DNA of 64,000 nt, taken from positions 2,418,001 through 2,482,000 of the forward strand of contig JAXLVA010000001.1 of NCBI GenBank assembly GCA_046329235.1. The letters run 5' to 3'. The stretch is from JALONH01 sp046329235. Lineage in GTDB: Bacteria; Bacteroidota; Bacteroidia; Cytophagales; Cytophagaceae. Below the pieces are notes generated by a model. It saw nothing but the letters and a program-made list of their open reading frames with translations, was not told where the DNA came from and made no database searches. The translations under genes and the position numbers were made by a program. Below are positions 17,579-26,570 of this stretch, piece by piece. The first letter of the stretch is position 1. Every line of letters begins with the position of its first letter.

Positions 17579-20527
17579 ATGAAAAAATTCTTATATATTC
17601 TTATTCCACTCAGTATCATCTTAATTTCCGGAATAGGAGAACATATAGTCCCTTTTGCCAATAAAGAAAGTGAAAAATGGGCCGATAGTATCTTGGCTCA
17701 AATGTCGGATGACGAAATCATAGGTCAATTATTTATGGTGGCGGCTTATTCAGGCAAAGGTGCGGTTCATGAAGAAGAAATCAACAGATTAGTCCGTGAT
17801 CAAAAAATTGGAGGCTTAATATTTTTTCAAGGCGGTCCGGTGCGTCAAGCAACGCTAACCAACAAATATCAAAAGTTAAGTAAGACACCTCTCTTTATTG
17901 CGATGGACGCAGAGTGGGGTTTAGCTATGAGATTAGATAGCGTAGAGTCATTCCCAAAACAAATGACACTAGGGGCTATTCAAAATGATACACTTGTTTA
18001 TCAAATGGGAAGAATGGTAGCGCTGCAATGTAAACGCATGGGCGTGCATATCAACTTTGCACCGGTGGTAGACATCAATAGCAATCCGGCAAACCCTGTT
18101 ATTGGAATTCGTTCTTTTGGAGAAGACAAGGAGTTAGTAGCCCGAAAAGGCGTAGCTTACATGAAAGGCATGCAGGATTTAAATATCTTAACTACAGGCA
18201 AGCACTTTCCGGGTCATGGAAATACTGAATCAGATTCTCACATTACTTTACCGGTAGTTAATCAAACCAAGTCCAGTATTGAAACAACGGAGATGTATCC
18301 GTTCAAAGAATTAATCAATCAAGGATTAACCGGTATGATGGTAGCTCACCTTCACATACCCGCATATGACAACACTCCTAACAAAGCAGCTTCATTATCT
18401 AAGACTATTGTAACTGATGTATTGAAAAAAGACTTAGGCTTTAACGGACTAATATTTACAGACGCCCTAAACATGAAAGGCGTGAGTAGTTATTACAAAC
18501 CAGGAGAAGTAGATGTGAAAGCCTTACTAGCCGGTAATGATGTGTTATTATTTGCTGAAAACGTTCCTTTAGCAATTAAGAAAATACAAAAAGCTATTAA
18601 TGATAAAGATATTAGTCGTGATGAAATAGTAGCACGTGCCAAGAAAATTTTAATGGCTAAATACTGGTGCGGGCTTAATAAGCCCCAAGAAATATCATTA
18701 GAAAACCTACACCAAGACTTAAATAACTCCTACCAGAAAGCATTCATTCAAAACTTATACAATAAGTCTGCTACCGTTGTAAAAAATGACGGCAATTTAT
18801 TTCCTTTTGAATTTATAGACTTTAAAAAAATAACAGCTATTAGTGTTGGGTCAAGTGAAGGTAGTGCGGAATGGTATAAACAATTAGAGAAATATAAAAA
18901 CATTGAATACACAGCCCTGTCCAAGACGATTAGCGACTCCGTTATCACACAGGTAGTCAAACAATGTGTCAACTCCGATGTTGTAGTTGTAGGCATACAC
19001 CAAGTAAACTCTTATGCTATTAAAACTTTTGGAATAAGTGAGAGCAGTAAAAAACTTATTGCTGCTTTAAAAACAGCTAATAAAAAAGTGATAGTTTGTT
19101 TATTCGGAACTCCTTATGCTATCAAATATTTTCCGGGTGCCGATGCTATTCTTTGTTTGTATGAAGACAATGCATTCACCGGGCGCACAGCCGGACAAAT
19201 CCTATTTGGCGGTTTACCTTACAATGGTAAATTGCCGGTAAGTGTATCTACTATCAAAAACAAAACAGGACTAGAATCTACCCTTGCTCAGAAGATGCAA
19301 TATGGATTCCCGGAGCAGGTTCGTATGGACAGTAAAACCCTGCAAAAGATAGATACCATTGCATTAAGAGCCATCAAAGAAGGTACGATGCCCGGATGTC
19401 AAGTAGTGGTTATTAAAGACGGTATGATGATTTATCAAAAGAATTTTGGTTATCATTCCTACGACAAAAAATTCCCCGTGACCGATGAGTCTTTATACGA
19501 CATCGCTTCTATTTCTAAAGTAGCAGGAACGTTACAAGCAGCGATGTTTTTGTATGACCGAGGATTATTAGATGTAAGCAAAAAAGCTTCCTTTTATCTT
19601 CCTGAATTGATTGGTACTAATAAAGAAGATTTATATCTCGATGACATTTTAACCCATCAAGCCGGCCTTCAAGCCTTTTTACCGCATTGGAAGCGTACGG
19701 TTGACACTTCGTTCATGCCAAGTTATTATAGAACTGTTCGTAGCGACAGTTTCCCCAATATGGTTGCACCCAACCTATTCAGTTGTGTGGGCATGGAAGA
19801 TTCACTATGGAAATGGACGGTAGAATCATCTTTACTTGCTCGTCCGAAGAAAGGAAGAAAAATTTTACCCTACCACTATGTGTATAGTGATTTAGCATTT
19901 TATATATTAAAACGTATCGTTGAAAGACAACTGGATATGCCTATGGAAGATTTCTTAAAGGATAATATCTATGATCCTTTATGTTTAGATGATTTGATGT
20001 ACACTCCACTAGACCAAGGAATCGACACGCAACGCATTACACCTACTGAATTAGATAAATATTTTAGAAAGTGTTTGGTACAAGGTACAGTGCACGATCC
20101 CGGAGCGGCAATGATTGGCGGTGTAGGTGGACACGCAGGCCTTTTTGCCAATGCACATGATTTATCCTTATTGATGTATATGAACTTACAACAGGGATAT
20201 TATGGCGATTATCGATTCCTTACTCCTCCAACATTAAAAAAATTCATTACCCCTCCTTTTACAACTAACAGAAGAGGCTTAGGCTGGGATAAACCGGAAC
20301 CTAAAAGTGGAGGTCCTTGCTCCTATTTAGCTTCAGATAATACCTTTGGCCATACAGGATTCACCGGCACTTGTGCGTGGGTAGATCCGGATTTACAATT
20401 AGTTTATGTCTTCCTCTCTAACCGTGTTAATCCTGACGCGTCCAACAACCGATTAATTCGTGATGGAATACGTACTCAAATACAAACGACAATTTATCGA
20501 TCCATACTGAATTATAGAGAACAATAA
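17579..20527 (+). CDS. Glycoside hydrolase family 3 / serine hydrolase (beta-lactamase-like) fusion
   Basis: A 982-residue secreted two-enzyme fusion. After a signal peptide, residues 30-370 form a GH3 N-terminal barrel with KHFPGHG at 208-214, the signature of beta-N-acetylhexosaminidases (NagZ type). A GH3 C-terminal sandwich follows, then a penicillin-binding/beta-lactamase domain from about 600, with the Ser644-x-x-Lys647 motif (SISK), a tyrosine motif YSD and a late HTG motif. It probably trims peptidoglycan sugars and acts on the attached lactyl-peptide or an ester, in cell-wall recycling; that pairing is inference. The ATG at 17579 was preferred to a TTG at 17549 because it starts the signal peptide cleanly. 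Confidence 0.9.
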   Translation: MKKFLYILIPLSIILISGIGEHIVPFANKESEKWADSILAQMSDDEIIGQLFMVAAYSGKGAVHEEEINRLVRDQKIGGLIFFQGGPVRQATLTNKYQKLSKTPLFIAMDAEWGLAMRLDSVESFPKQMTLGAIQNDTLVYQMGRMVALQCKRMGVHINFAPVVDINSNPANPVIGIRSFGEDKELVARKGVAYMKGMQDLNILTTGKHFPGHGNTESDSHITLPVVNQTKSSIETTEMYPFKELINQGLTGMMVAHLHIPAYDNTPNKAASLSKTIVTDVLKKDLGFNGLIFTDALNMKGVSSYYKPGEVDVKALLAGNDVLLFAENVPLAIKKIQKAINDKDISRDEIVARAKKILMAKYWCGLNKPQEISLENLHQDLNNSYQKAFIQNLYNKSATVVKNDGNLFPFEFIDFKKITAISVGSSEGSAEWYKQLEKYKNIEYTALSKTISDSVITQVVKQCVNSDVVVVGIHQVNSYAIKTFGISESSKKLIAALKTANKKVIVCLFGTPYAIKYFPGADAILCLYEDNAFTGRTAGQILFGGLPYNGKLPVSVSTIKNKTGLESTLAQKMQYGFPEQVRMDSKTLQKIDTIALRAIKEGTMPGCQVVVIKDGMMIYQKNFGYHSYDKKFPVTDESLYDIASISKVAGTLQAAMFLYDRGLLDVSKKASFYLPELIGTNKEDLYLDDILTHQAGLQAFLPHWKRTVDTSFMPSYYRTVRSDSFPNMVAPNLFSCVGMEDSLWKWTVESSLLARPKKGRKILPYHYVYSDLAFYILKRIVERQLDMPMEDFLKDNIYDPLCLDDLMYTPLDQGIDTQRITPTELDKYFRKCLVQGTVHDPGAAMIGGVGGHAGLFANAHDLSLLMYMNLQQGYYGDYRFLTPPTLKKFITPPFTTNRRGLGWDKPEPKSGGPCSYLASDNTFGHTGFTGTCAWVDPDLQLVYVFLSNRVNPDASNNRLIRDGIRTQIQTTIYRSILNYREQ

Positions 20528-20568
20528 ACCTTTATAGCCAAGCAAACTATTTTCGAGGAAACCTTGTT

Positions 20569-21732
20569 ATGGAGAAGAAATCAAATAAAAAGATGCGTAT
20601 CGGAATCGTATGTTACCCTACATTTGGGGGTAGTGGAGTGGTAGCCACAGAATTGGGAAAGGCTTTAGCAGCGAAAGGGCACCAAATTCACTTTATAACC
20701 TATTCACAACCACATCGTTTGGATTTTTTCAGTGAAAACATATTCTATCATGAGGTAACTATGAAGAGTTATCCTTTGTTTGAATCCTCTCCTTACGAGA
20801 TCTTACTTGCCAGCAAAATGGTGGATGTAGTTCGCCATGAAAAGCTCGATTTATTACACGTACACTACGCTATCCCGCATGCTTCTGCTGCGTTTATGGC
20901 TAGAGAAATATTAAAAAGCCAAGGAATCTATATACCAATCGTTACTACATTACATGGTACAGATATTACTCTGGTCGGTAAAGATCCTTCCTTTGCACCG
21001 GTAGTTACCTTTTGCATCAATCAATCAGATGGAGTAACAGCCGTTTCGGAAGATTTAAAAAATGAGACACTTTCTACATTCGATATTTCGAATCAAATTG
21101 AAGTAATTCCCAACTTTATAGATTTAAGTCGCTTTAAAAAGCATAAAAAAGATCACTTCCGTAGAGCTATTTGTCCGCATAACGAAGTACTCTTAGTGCA
21201 CACATCTAACTTCCGTAAGGTAAAGCGTGTGGAAGATGTCTTAGCCATCTTTGATATAGTACGCAGAAAAATTCCTGCTAAATTATTATTAGTAGGAGAT
21301 GGACCTGAGAGACAAAAATTAGAAACAATTTGTAGAGAAATAAATGCTTGTGATGATGTACGCTTTTTAGGGAAATTAGACGCCGTAGAAGAAGTATTAT
21401 CAGTAGCTGATGTATTCATTATGCCTTCTGAAAAGGAAAGTTTTGGGTTGGCAGCGTTAGAAGCTATGGCCTGTGAAGTTCCTGTTATTTCCACCAATGT
21501 AGGCGGACTTCCGGAAGTTAATATTCATGGAAAAACAGGCTTTTTGAGTGCTGTAGGAGATGTGGAAGAAATGGCTAAAAACACCCTATTCTTATTGCAA
21601 AAGGATCAATTGCCTATATTTAGAAAAAACGCTTTAGATCAAGCTAAAAATTTTGATGCGAAAGTTATTACACCTGAATATGAGGGATTTTATCGACAAA
21701 TTCTGGATAAATGTCATTCTTTTGTTAAATAA
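20569..21732 (+). CDS. bshA: N-acetyl-alpha-D-glucosaminyl L-malate synthase (bacillithiol biosynthesis)
   Basis: BshA transfers GlcNAc from UDP-GlcNAc to L-malate, the first step of bacillithiol synthesis. The 387-residue GT4 protein begins with the diagnostic MRIGIVCYPTFGGSGVVATE (residues 9-28), has HGTDITLVG in the N-domain and the GT4 nucleotide-sugar motif PSEKESFGLAALEAMACEVP with the E-x7-E pattern near 283-300. An alternative ATG at 20593 would remove the first eight lysine-rich residues. It follows the GH3 fusion by 41 bp on the same strand and may be cotranscribed with it. bshB and bshC are not in this window. Confidence 0.92.
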   Translation: MEKKSNKKMRIGIVCYPTFGGSGVVATELGKALAAKGHQIHFITYSQPHRLDFFSENIFYHEVTMKSYPLFESSPYEILLASKMVDVVRHEKLDLLHVHYAIPHASAAFMAREILKSQGIYIPIVTTLHGTDITLVGKDPSFAPVVTFCINQSDGVTAVSEDLKNETLSTFDISNQIEVIPNFIDLSRFKKHKKDHFRRAICPHNEVLLVHTSNFRKVKRVEDVLAIFDIVRRKIPAKLLLVGDGPERQKLETICREINACDDVRFLGKLDAVEEVLSVADVFIMPSEKESFGLAALEAMACEVPVISTNVGGLPEVNIHGKTGFLSAVGDVEEMAKNTLFLLQKDQLPIFRKNALDQAKNFDAKVITPEYEGFYRQILDKCHSFVK

Positions 21733-21744
21733 AAGGTAGTATAC

Positions 21745-21775
21745 TTGTCTTCTAAGGCGTACTGCTTTAATTTTG
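21745..21775 (+). promoter_or_regulatory. Promoter of the fatty acid hydroxylase gene (TTG-N20-TAATTTTG)
   Basis: A -33 TTG at 21745-21747 is followed after 20 bp by TAATTTTG at 21768-21775, a perfect Bacteroidota -7 element. The start codon lies 16 bp further, giving a very short leader. Confidence 0.7.
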
Positions 21776-21791
21776 CATAAAATTTAATAAA

Positions 21792-22421
21792 ATGGAACTG
21801 AAAGAGAACCAAATTAAACCTAAACACCAAGGTACCAAACAACTTTTTGACAACCCAATTTTAGAGAAGCTATCCAGAACGCATATCTCTGTACCTATTA
21901 CAATTTTAACATTAATTGCAGCAGGTCTTTTATATGTAGCTTTTGTTTACACTGACTATGTTCAATTAAGTCCTATGTACGTTGTAGCTTTATTCTTTTC
22001 TGGCTTTATCCTTTTCACCTTAGTTGAATACATCGTTCACCGTTATGTGTTTCATATGAAACCTACGAATGACTTCAAAAAGAAGATTCAATATGCATTA
22101 CATGGTGTTCACCATGAATTCCCGAAAGACAAAGATCGTTTAGCTATGCCTCCGTTAATGAGTATGGCTTTAGCAATCACATTGTTCTTCGTATTTAGAG
22201 CATTAATGGGGACTCAAGTATTCGGTTTCTTACCGGGCTTTATCATGGGATATTGTGCGTACATCTTTGTACACTTCATTATTCACGCTTATCAGCCTCC
22301 TAAAAACTTATTTAAACACTTATGGTTAAACCATGCGGTACATCACTATAAAGACACTACAAATGTATTTGGTGTTTCTTCTCCACTTTGGGATTATGTG
22401 TTTGGTACAATGAAGAAGTAA
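21792..22421 (+). CDS. Fatty acid hydroxylase superfamily protein (FA2H/sterol desaturase type)
   Basis: A 209-residue integral membrane di-iron enzyme with four hydrophobic segments and the full histidine set: HRYVFH (about 88-93), HGVHHEFPKDKDRLAMP (about 108-124), HFIIHAY, and HLWLNHAVHHYKD (about 181-193). The stretch HGVHHEFPxDxxRLVxPP is typical of fatty acid 2-hydroxylases acting on sphingolipid-type acyl chains, so it may hydroxylate the amide-linked fatty acid of sphingo- or sulfonolipids; the substrate is inference. It has its own promoter and is followed by a heptanucleotide repeat tract and a terminator. Confidence 0.85.
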   Translation: MELKENQIKPKHQGTKQLFDNPILEKLSRTHISVPITILTLIAAGLLYVAFVYTDYVQLSPMYVVALFFSGFILFTLVEYIVHRYVFHMKPTNDFKKKIQYALHGVHHEFPKDKDRLAMPPLMSMALAITLFFVFRALMGTQVFGFLPGFIMGYCAYIFVHFIIHAYQPPKNLFKHLWLNHAVHHYKDTTNVFGVSSPLWDYVFGTMKK

Positions 22422-22502
22422 TTAGTATTAAGTATTAAGTATTAAGTATTAAGTATTAAGTATTTAGTATTTAGTATTTAGTATTTAGTATTTAGTATTT
22501 AG
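22422..22502. repeat. Heptanucleotide tandem repeat, (TATTAAG)5(TATTTAG)6
   Basis: Immediately after the hydroxylase stop codon, five perfect TATTAAG units (22426-22460) are followed without a break by six perfect TATTTAG units (22461-22502); a partial unit TTAG precedes them. The two halves differ by one base per unit, with a clean switch. The tract ends 9 bp before a terminator hairpin. It cannot be CRISPR, as there are no spacers. Confidence 0.95.
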
Positions 22503-22510
22503 ATATAATA

Positions 22511-22543
22511 AAAAAAGCCTTCGAGATTTCTCGAAGGCTTTTT
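22511..22543. terminator. Bidirectional terminator between converging genes
   Basis: A 15-bp perfect inverted repeat (arms 22512-22526 and 22529-22543, core GCCTTCGAGA) with A and T tracts on both outer sides. It serves the plus-strand hydroxylase and the minus-strand lipoprotein gene, whose stop codon overlaps its right arm. Confidence 0.9.
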
Positions 22544-23570
22544 ATTTGAAGGTGTTTTTATTAATTTCTATTCTCATAACAATAGATGATGCAGGGTCAA
22601 AAGGAATACAAACCACCTCTCTATTTTCCCATTCTATTCTCGCCGCTTGATAATAAAAGTAAGGATGTTGCTTATCCTTTAAATACAGTGTATCATTAAA
22701 GTATTTTTCTGTAAAATATTTCTTTATAAATCCTTCTTCCCCCAATAACTCAAACTCTTTTTCATGCTTCTCATAGTAGGTTTCATACAAAGGCGCCATT
22801 GCTTCTAACTCAACTAATGTAGAAGTTTTCCATTGTATAAATCTAAATGTTTTTAGCTGTTGCTCTAATTTCAAATTAAGCGAATCAGAAAAGCCGGACT
22901 CATAAGAATAATTACCAAACATACCCGGCGTCATTGTAGCTCCAGGAGTTGGCGGGAACTGCCACTCTCGTACTGGAATAGCCCATAATAACTGCCACGC
23001 ACCTTTTTTAAAAGTATATATATAAGCATGATTCAAATTAGAGTAATCAGCGTGTTGTTTTACAACCAAGATTTCATCTTTCCCATCACAATTTAAATCA
23101 CCACAATTTTCGACGTAATGAAATCCAAAATCGCTACCATTTAATTTAGCTTGAGTAAATGTTACTCCTAAATACGATTTTCTGTTGAAATAGCTATTAA
23201 TGAAAATACTATTGCCATACTCATTATCAGAATTCGGATTTTGATAAAACTTAGGTTCTTCTTTTTGATATAAAGAATCCATGTAATGCTCTACCAAAGT
23301 ATCTTGAACGTGGTCTCCATTAAAATCCCCATAGATCACAAAACGATAACCGAATACAGGAGTTGAATTGGTTAAAACATGATTTACTTTAAACCTTACC
23401 CCTTCTTCTGTTAAATGTCCTAGTGAGTCCTTAAAAAAGGAAAGGGAATCTACTTTCATTGTATCCACAATAGCAGTTGTCGAGTCTATATCTTTTTCAG
23501 GTTTCTCAATAGATGTAGATTGACAACCGATAAAAAACAACACTAAAAATATGTTCCAATATTGATTCAT
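22542..23570 (-). CDS. Lipoprotein of unknown function with EF-hand-like repeats
   Basis: A 342-residue exported protein with a short signal peptide and lipobox FFIGC (Cys16), then an acidic Ser/Thr-rich spacer. Two segments, YGDFNGDHVQDTLVE and CGDLNCDGKDEILVV, look like the D-x-N-x-D-G loops of FG-GAP/dockerin-like calcium sites. I do not recognise a named family, and nothing enzymatic is visible. Neighbours are not informative: a converging hydroxylase gene and an outer-membrane barrel gene upstream behind its own terminator, so this is probably a single-gene transcript. Confidence 0.7.
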   Translation of the reverse strand: MNQYWNIFLVLFFIGCQSTSIEKPEKDIDSTTAIVDTMKVDSLSFFKDSLGHLTEEGVRFKVNHVLTNSTPVFGYRFVIYGDFNGDHVQDTLVEHYMDSLYQKEEPKFYQNPNSDNEYGNSIFINSYFNRKSYLGVTFTQAKLNGSDFGFHYVENCGDLNCDGKDEILVVKQHADYSNLNHAYIYTFKKGAWQLLWAIPVREWQFPPTPGATMTPGMFGNYSYESGFSDSLNLKLEQQLKTFRFIQWKTSTLVELEAMAPLYETYYEKHEKEFELLGEEGFIKKYFTEKYFNDTLYLKDKQHPYFYYQAARIEWENREVVCIPFDPASSIVMRIEINKNTFK

Positions 23571-23584
23571 ATAGATTAAAAATA

Positions 23585-23620
23585 ATAAAGTTCCACCACA
23601 TTGCTATGATGGAACTTTAT
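23585..23620 (-). terminator. Terminator downstream of the outer-membrane barrel gene
   Basis: Inverted repeat with 11-bp perfect arms, ATAAAGTTCCA at 23585-23595 and TGGAACTTTAT at 23610-23620, located 24 bp after the stop of the barrel gene on the minus strand. The arms' AT-rich ends give the U-rich tail. Confidence 0.75.
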
Positions 23621-23643
23621 ATTATCGAATTAATATTTAATTC

Positions 23644-24399
23644 TTAGAAACGGAAACCGATACGTAAAGAAGCTTGAGCAGCAGGAGTTAATTGGAACTC
23701 ACCACCGTTTTTGCCAACTTTAACTTCAGGAGCAGAAGTCCCCCCTGTTGTAGAGTTTTGAGTATACCCTTTGTAAGAGTAAGAAACAAAGCCGTAACCT
23801 AATTCCATACCCACATAAGCTTTCTCAGCGAAATAATAGTCAGCACCAACTACAGCTCTTAAACCTAGACCGAAACCAGCGTTGATATCGTTACCACCGT
23901 TACGACCACCGTTGTTCCATCCTTTGATTTCATAGCTATTGTCATCAGCTTGGGCGCCTGCTAAGTTGATTTTTTCACCTTTAGCAGAAGCACCTAAAAA
24001 GTTTAATAAGATATCACCACCCACATAAGTAGATAATCTGTCTGTTCCTGTTAAGTGTTTCTCAATACCTAGATTTAGTGCAAACAATGAAGACTTAAAT
24101 GTTTCTTTAAAATCAATCGCTCCAGAAGCTGTAGATGTTTGTTTGTTTGTCTCACTAAACATAGAGTAGTTGAAACCAACTCTTACAGCCATTTGGTCTT
24201 GTAAGAAATAACGAAAACGCATTAAACCATTATTCCCGAAATTATTTTGGAAACCACCAAATGGTGCGTCTTGAAAACCTGTTCCAAATAATGACAATCC
24301 TAACTCTGTCGTTACGTTACCTGCTACCGGCTTGTAATCTTGTGCGAACACGCCAAATGATGCTGCCAGCATAGATGCTGCTAGTACTAATTTTTTCAT
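23644..24399 (-). CDS. Outer membrane beta-barrel protein
   Basis: A 251-residue protein with a clear signal peptide (residues 1-19, ending FGVFAQ) and alternating hydrophobic/polar strands rich in Gly, Tyr and Phe, ending in the aromatic ASLRIGFRF, a typical C-terminal strand for outer-membrane insertion. It resembles the small porin-like/OmpA-barrel family widespread in Bacteroidota. A Gly/Asn-rich loop (GGRNGGNDINAGFG) lies near residues 160-175. It stands alone between a terminator and the uvrB gene. Function is unknown; structural or adhesive roles are possible. Confidence 0.85.
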   Translation of the reverse strand: MKKLVLAASMLAASFGVFAQDYKPVAGNVTTELGLSLFGTGFQDAPFGGFQNNFGNNGLMRFRYFLQDQMAVRVGFNYSMFSETNKQTSTASGAIDFKETFKSSLFALNLGIEKHLTGTDRLSTYVGGDILLNFLGASAKGEKINLAGAQADDNSYEIKGWNNGGRNGGNDINAGFGLGLRAVVGADYYFAEKAYVGMELGYGFVSYSYKGYTQNSTTGGTSAPEVKVGKNGGEFQLTPAAQASLRIGFRF

Positions 24400-24532
24400 G
24401 TTTTTTAAAGTTTTGTTAAAAATAACGGTTAAACAATATGCTAATTTTGCTAATCGAATTAATATTTCAAAACTTTTAATACAAAATTTACCTAAAGTTA
24501 AAAATGTGAAACCTTATAAAAAAATAACCGTA

Positions 24533-26557
24533 TTAGCTCTTTACCTCTATTAATTTTTGAATCTCTATCATTTCATCTCGATACTTTGCAGCCTCCACAA
24601 AATCTAAATCCTTAGCTGCTTTTTCCATTTGTCGCTTCACTTTATCCAACTGTTTTTTCAGTTCATCTTGTGACAACATTTTAAACACCGGATCTGCTAC
24701 TTGTAAATGCTCTAATTCGGGCTCTGCATATTGTTTTGCTGTGCGTGATGCGTCAGCTACTTTAGTTTGACCTAATATTTCTTCTTTCGATTTACGAACT
24801 GTGGTAGGAGTAATTCCATGTTTCGTATTATACTCTTGCTGTATACTTCTTCTTCTATTGGTTTCGTCAATAGCTTCACGCATGGATGGCGTTATTTTAT
24901 CTGCATACATTAACACTTTACCATTACTATTTCTAGCTGCTCTACCAATCGTTTGAACTAAGGAACGCACATTTCTTAAAAAGCCTTCTTTATCAGCATC
25001 CATAATGGCTACTAAAGAAACTTCAGGCAAGTCTAAACCTTCTCTTAATAAATTCACCCCAACTAAGACATCAAAAATTCCTAATCGCAACTCACGCAAA
25101 ATCTCCACTCGGTCAAGTGTTTTTACTTCCGAATGTATATAGCGTGTTTTTACTCCTATTCGATCTAAATAATGCGTTAATTCTTCCGCCATACGTTTCG
25201 TCAACGTAGTAATCAATACTCTATCCCCTTGTGCTATTCGATCTTGAATTTCATCCAACAAATCATCAATCTGATTGGCAGTTGGTCGCACTTCTATTTC
25301 AGGATCCAACAAACCTGTCGGACGAATAATTTGCTCCACTACACTACCTTCCGTTTGATTCAATTCATAATCACCGGGAGTAGCGCTCACATAGATAATT
25401 TGATTAATTAATGATTCAAATTCATTAAACGTCAACGGACGATTATCTAATGCAGATGGCAATCTAAATCCAAAGTCTACTAAATTCTCTTTTCTGGATC
25501 TATCACCTCCCCACATGGCTCTAATTTGCGGTAACGTTACGTGACTCTCATCTATCACTATTAAAAAATCATCCGGGAAATAATCAATCAAACAGAATGG
25601 TCGTTGACCAGGTTGTCTTTTATCAAAATAACGTGAGTAATTTTCAATCCCTGAACAGTATCCCAACTCTCGCATCATTTCAATATCAAATTCTGTTCGC
25701 TCTTGAATACGCTTCGCTTCCAATCTTCTTTTTTCCATTTCGAAGTATTGGACTTGCTTCATCATATCATCTTGAATTTCCCTAATCGATTGATTTAAGG
25801 TATCCTTACCGGTAACAAATAAGTTTGCAGGAAACAATGTAAAGGCCGACTGTTCACTAATACGTTTACCATTTGTAGGGTCGATGATAAAAATCTCTTC
25901 TACCTCGTCTCCCCACATGATGATTCGAAACGCATGATCAGCATACGCAGGAAAAACTTCAATCGTATCTCCATTAACTCGGAAAGTACCACGCTTAAAT
26001 TCTCCAGTAGTTCGATTATAAAGAATCTCAACAAAAGAATACAGTAGTTGGTTTCTACTTATGGTTTGTCCTTTCTTGACAATGACGATGCTTTTCTGAA
26101 ACTCCTCCGGATTTCCAATACCATAGATACACGAAACGGATGCTACTACTATAACGTCTCTCCTGCCCGACATCAAAGATGACGTAGCGGACAAACGAAG
26201 TTTTTCTATCTCTGCGTTAATAGATAAATCCTTTTCTATATACAATCCAGTAGTTGGAAGAAAAGCTTCAGGTTGATAATAATCGTAATAAGAAATAAAA
26301 TACTCAACTAAGTTATTTGGAAAAAAATGTTTAAACTCTCCGTAAAGTTGAGCGGCTAGTGTTTTATTATGACTTAAAATTAAAGTTGGTTTATTTACTT
26401 CCTGAATTACATTCGCCACCGTAAAAGTTTTACCCGAACCGGTAACACCTAAAAGAATTTGACTCGGTTCACCCGCTTCAAGTCCCTTTACAAGCTTTTT
26501 AATAGCTTGCGGTTGGTCACCCGTTGGTCGGTATTGCGAATTAATTTGAAAGTCCAT
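24533..26557 (-). CDS. uvrB: Excinuclease ABC subunit B
   Basis: UvrB is the helicase-like core of nucleotide excision repair, loaded on DNA by UvrA and recruiting UvrC. The 674-residue protein has the Walker A motif GVTGSGKT at 37-44, the beta-hairpin region YYDYYQPEAFLP, the DESH box (VIDESHVTLPQ), helicase motifs TLTKRMAEELT and QTIGRAARN, and a C-terminal UVR domain (about 632-667) for UvrC contact. It lies 13 bp after aroE on the same strand and is probably cotranscribed with it. uvrA is not in the window. Confidence 0.98.
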   Translation of the reverse strand: MDFQINSQYRPTGDQPQAIKKLVKGLEAGEPSQILLGVTGSGKTFTVANVIQEVNKPTLILSHNKTLAAQLYGEFKHFFPNNLVEYFISYYDYYQPEAFLPTTGLYIEKDLSINAEIEKLRLSATSSLMSGRRDVIVVASVSCIYGIGNPEEFQKSIVIVKKGQTISRNQLLYSFVEILYNRTTGEFKRGTFRVNGDTIEVFPAYADHAFRIIMWGDEVEEIFIIDPTNGKRISEQSAFTLFPANLFVTGKDTLNQSIREIQDDMMKQVQYFEMEKRRLEAKRIQERTEFDIEMMRELGYCSGIENYSRYFDKRQPGQRPFCLIDYFPDDFLIVIDESHVTLPQIRAMWGGDRSRKENLVDFGFRLPSALDNRPLTFNEFESLINQIIYVSATPGDYELNQTEGSVVEQIIRPTGLLDPEIEVRPTANQIDDLLDEIQDRIAQGDRVLITTLTKRMAEELTHYLDRIGVKTRYIHSEVKTLDRVEILRELRLGIFDVLVGVNLLREGLDLPEVSLVAIMDADKEGFLRNVRSLVQTIGRAARNSNGKVLMYADKITPSMREAIDETNRRRSIQQEYNTKHGITPTTVRKSKEEILGQTKVADASRTAKQYAEPELEHLQVADPVFKMLSQDELKKQLDKVKRQMEKAAKDLDFVEAAKYRDEMIEIQKLIEVKS

Positions 26558-26570
26558 GAATATTCTTCAA

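Noticed and set aside
22422..22502. Short repeated units as a CRISPR-like array
   Set aside because: The units are 7 bp, directly adjacent and without spacers, and no cas genes are present.
24442..24449. TAATTTTG on the plus strand between the barrel gene and uvrB
   Set aside because: Both flanking genes run on the minus strand, so this -7-like match points into no gene.
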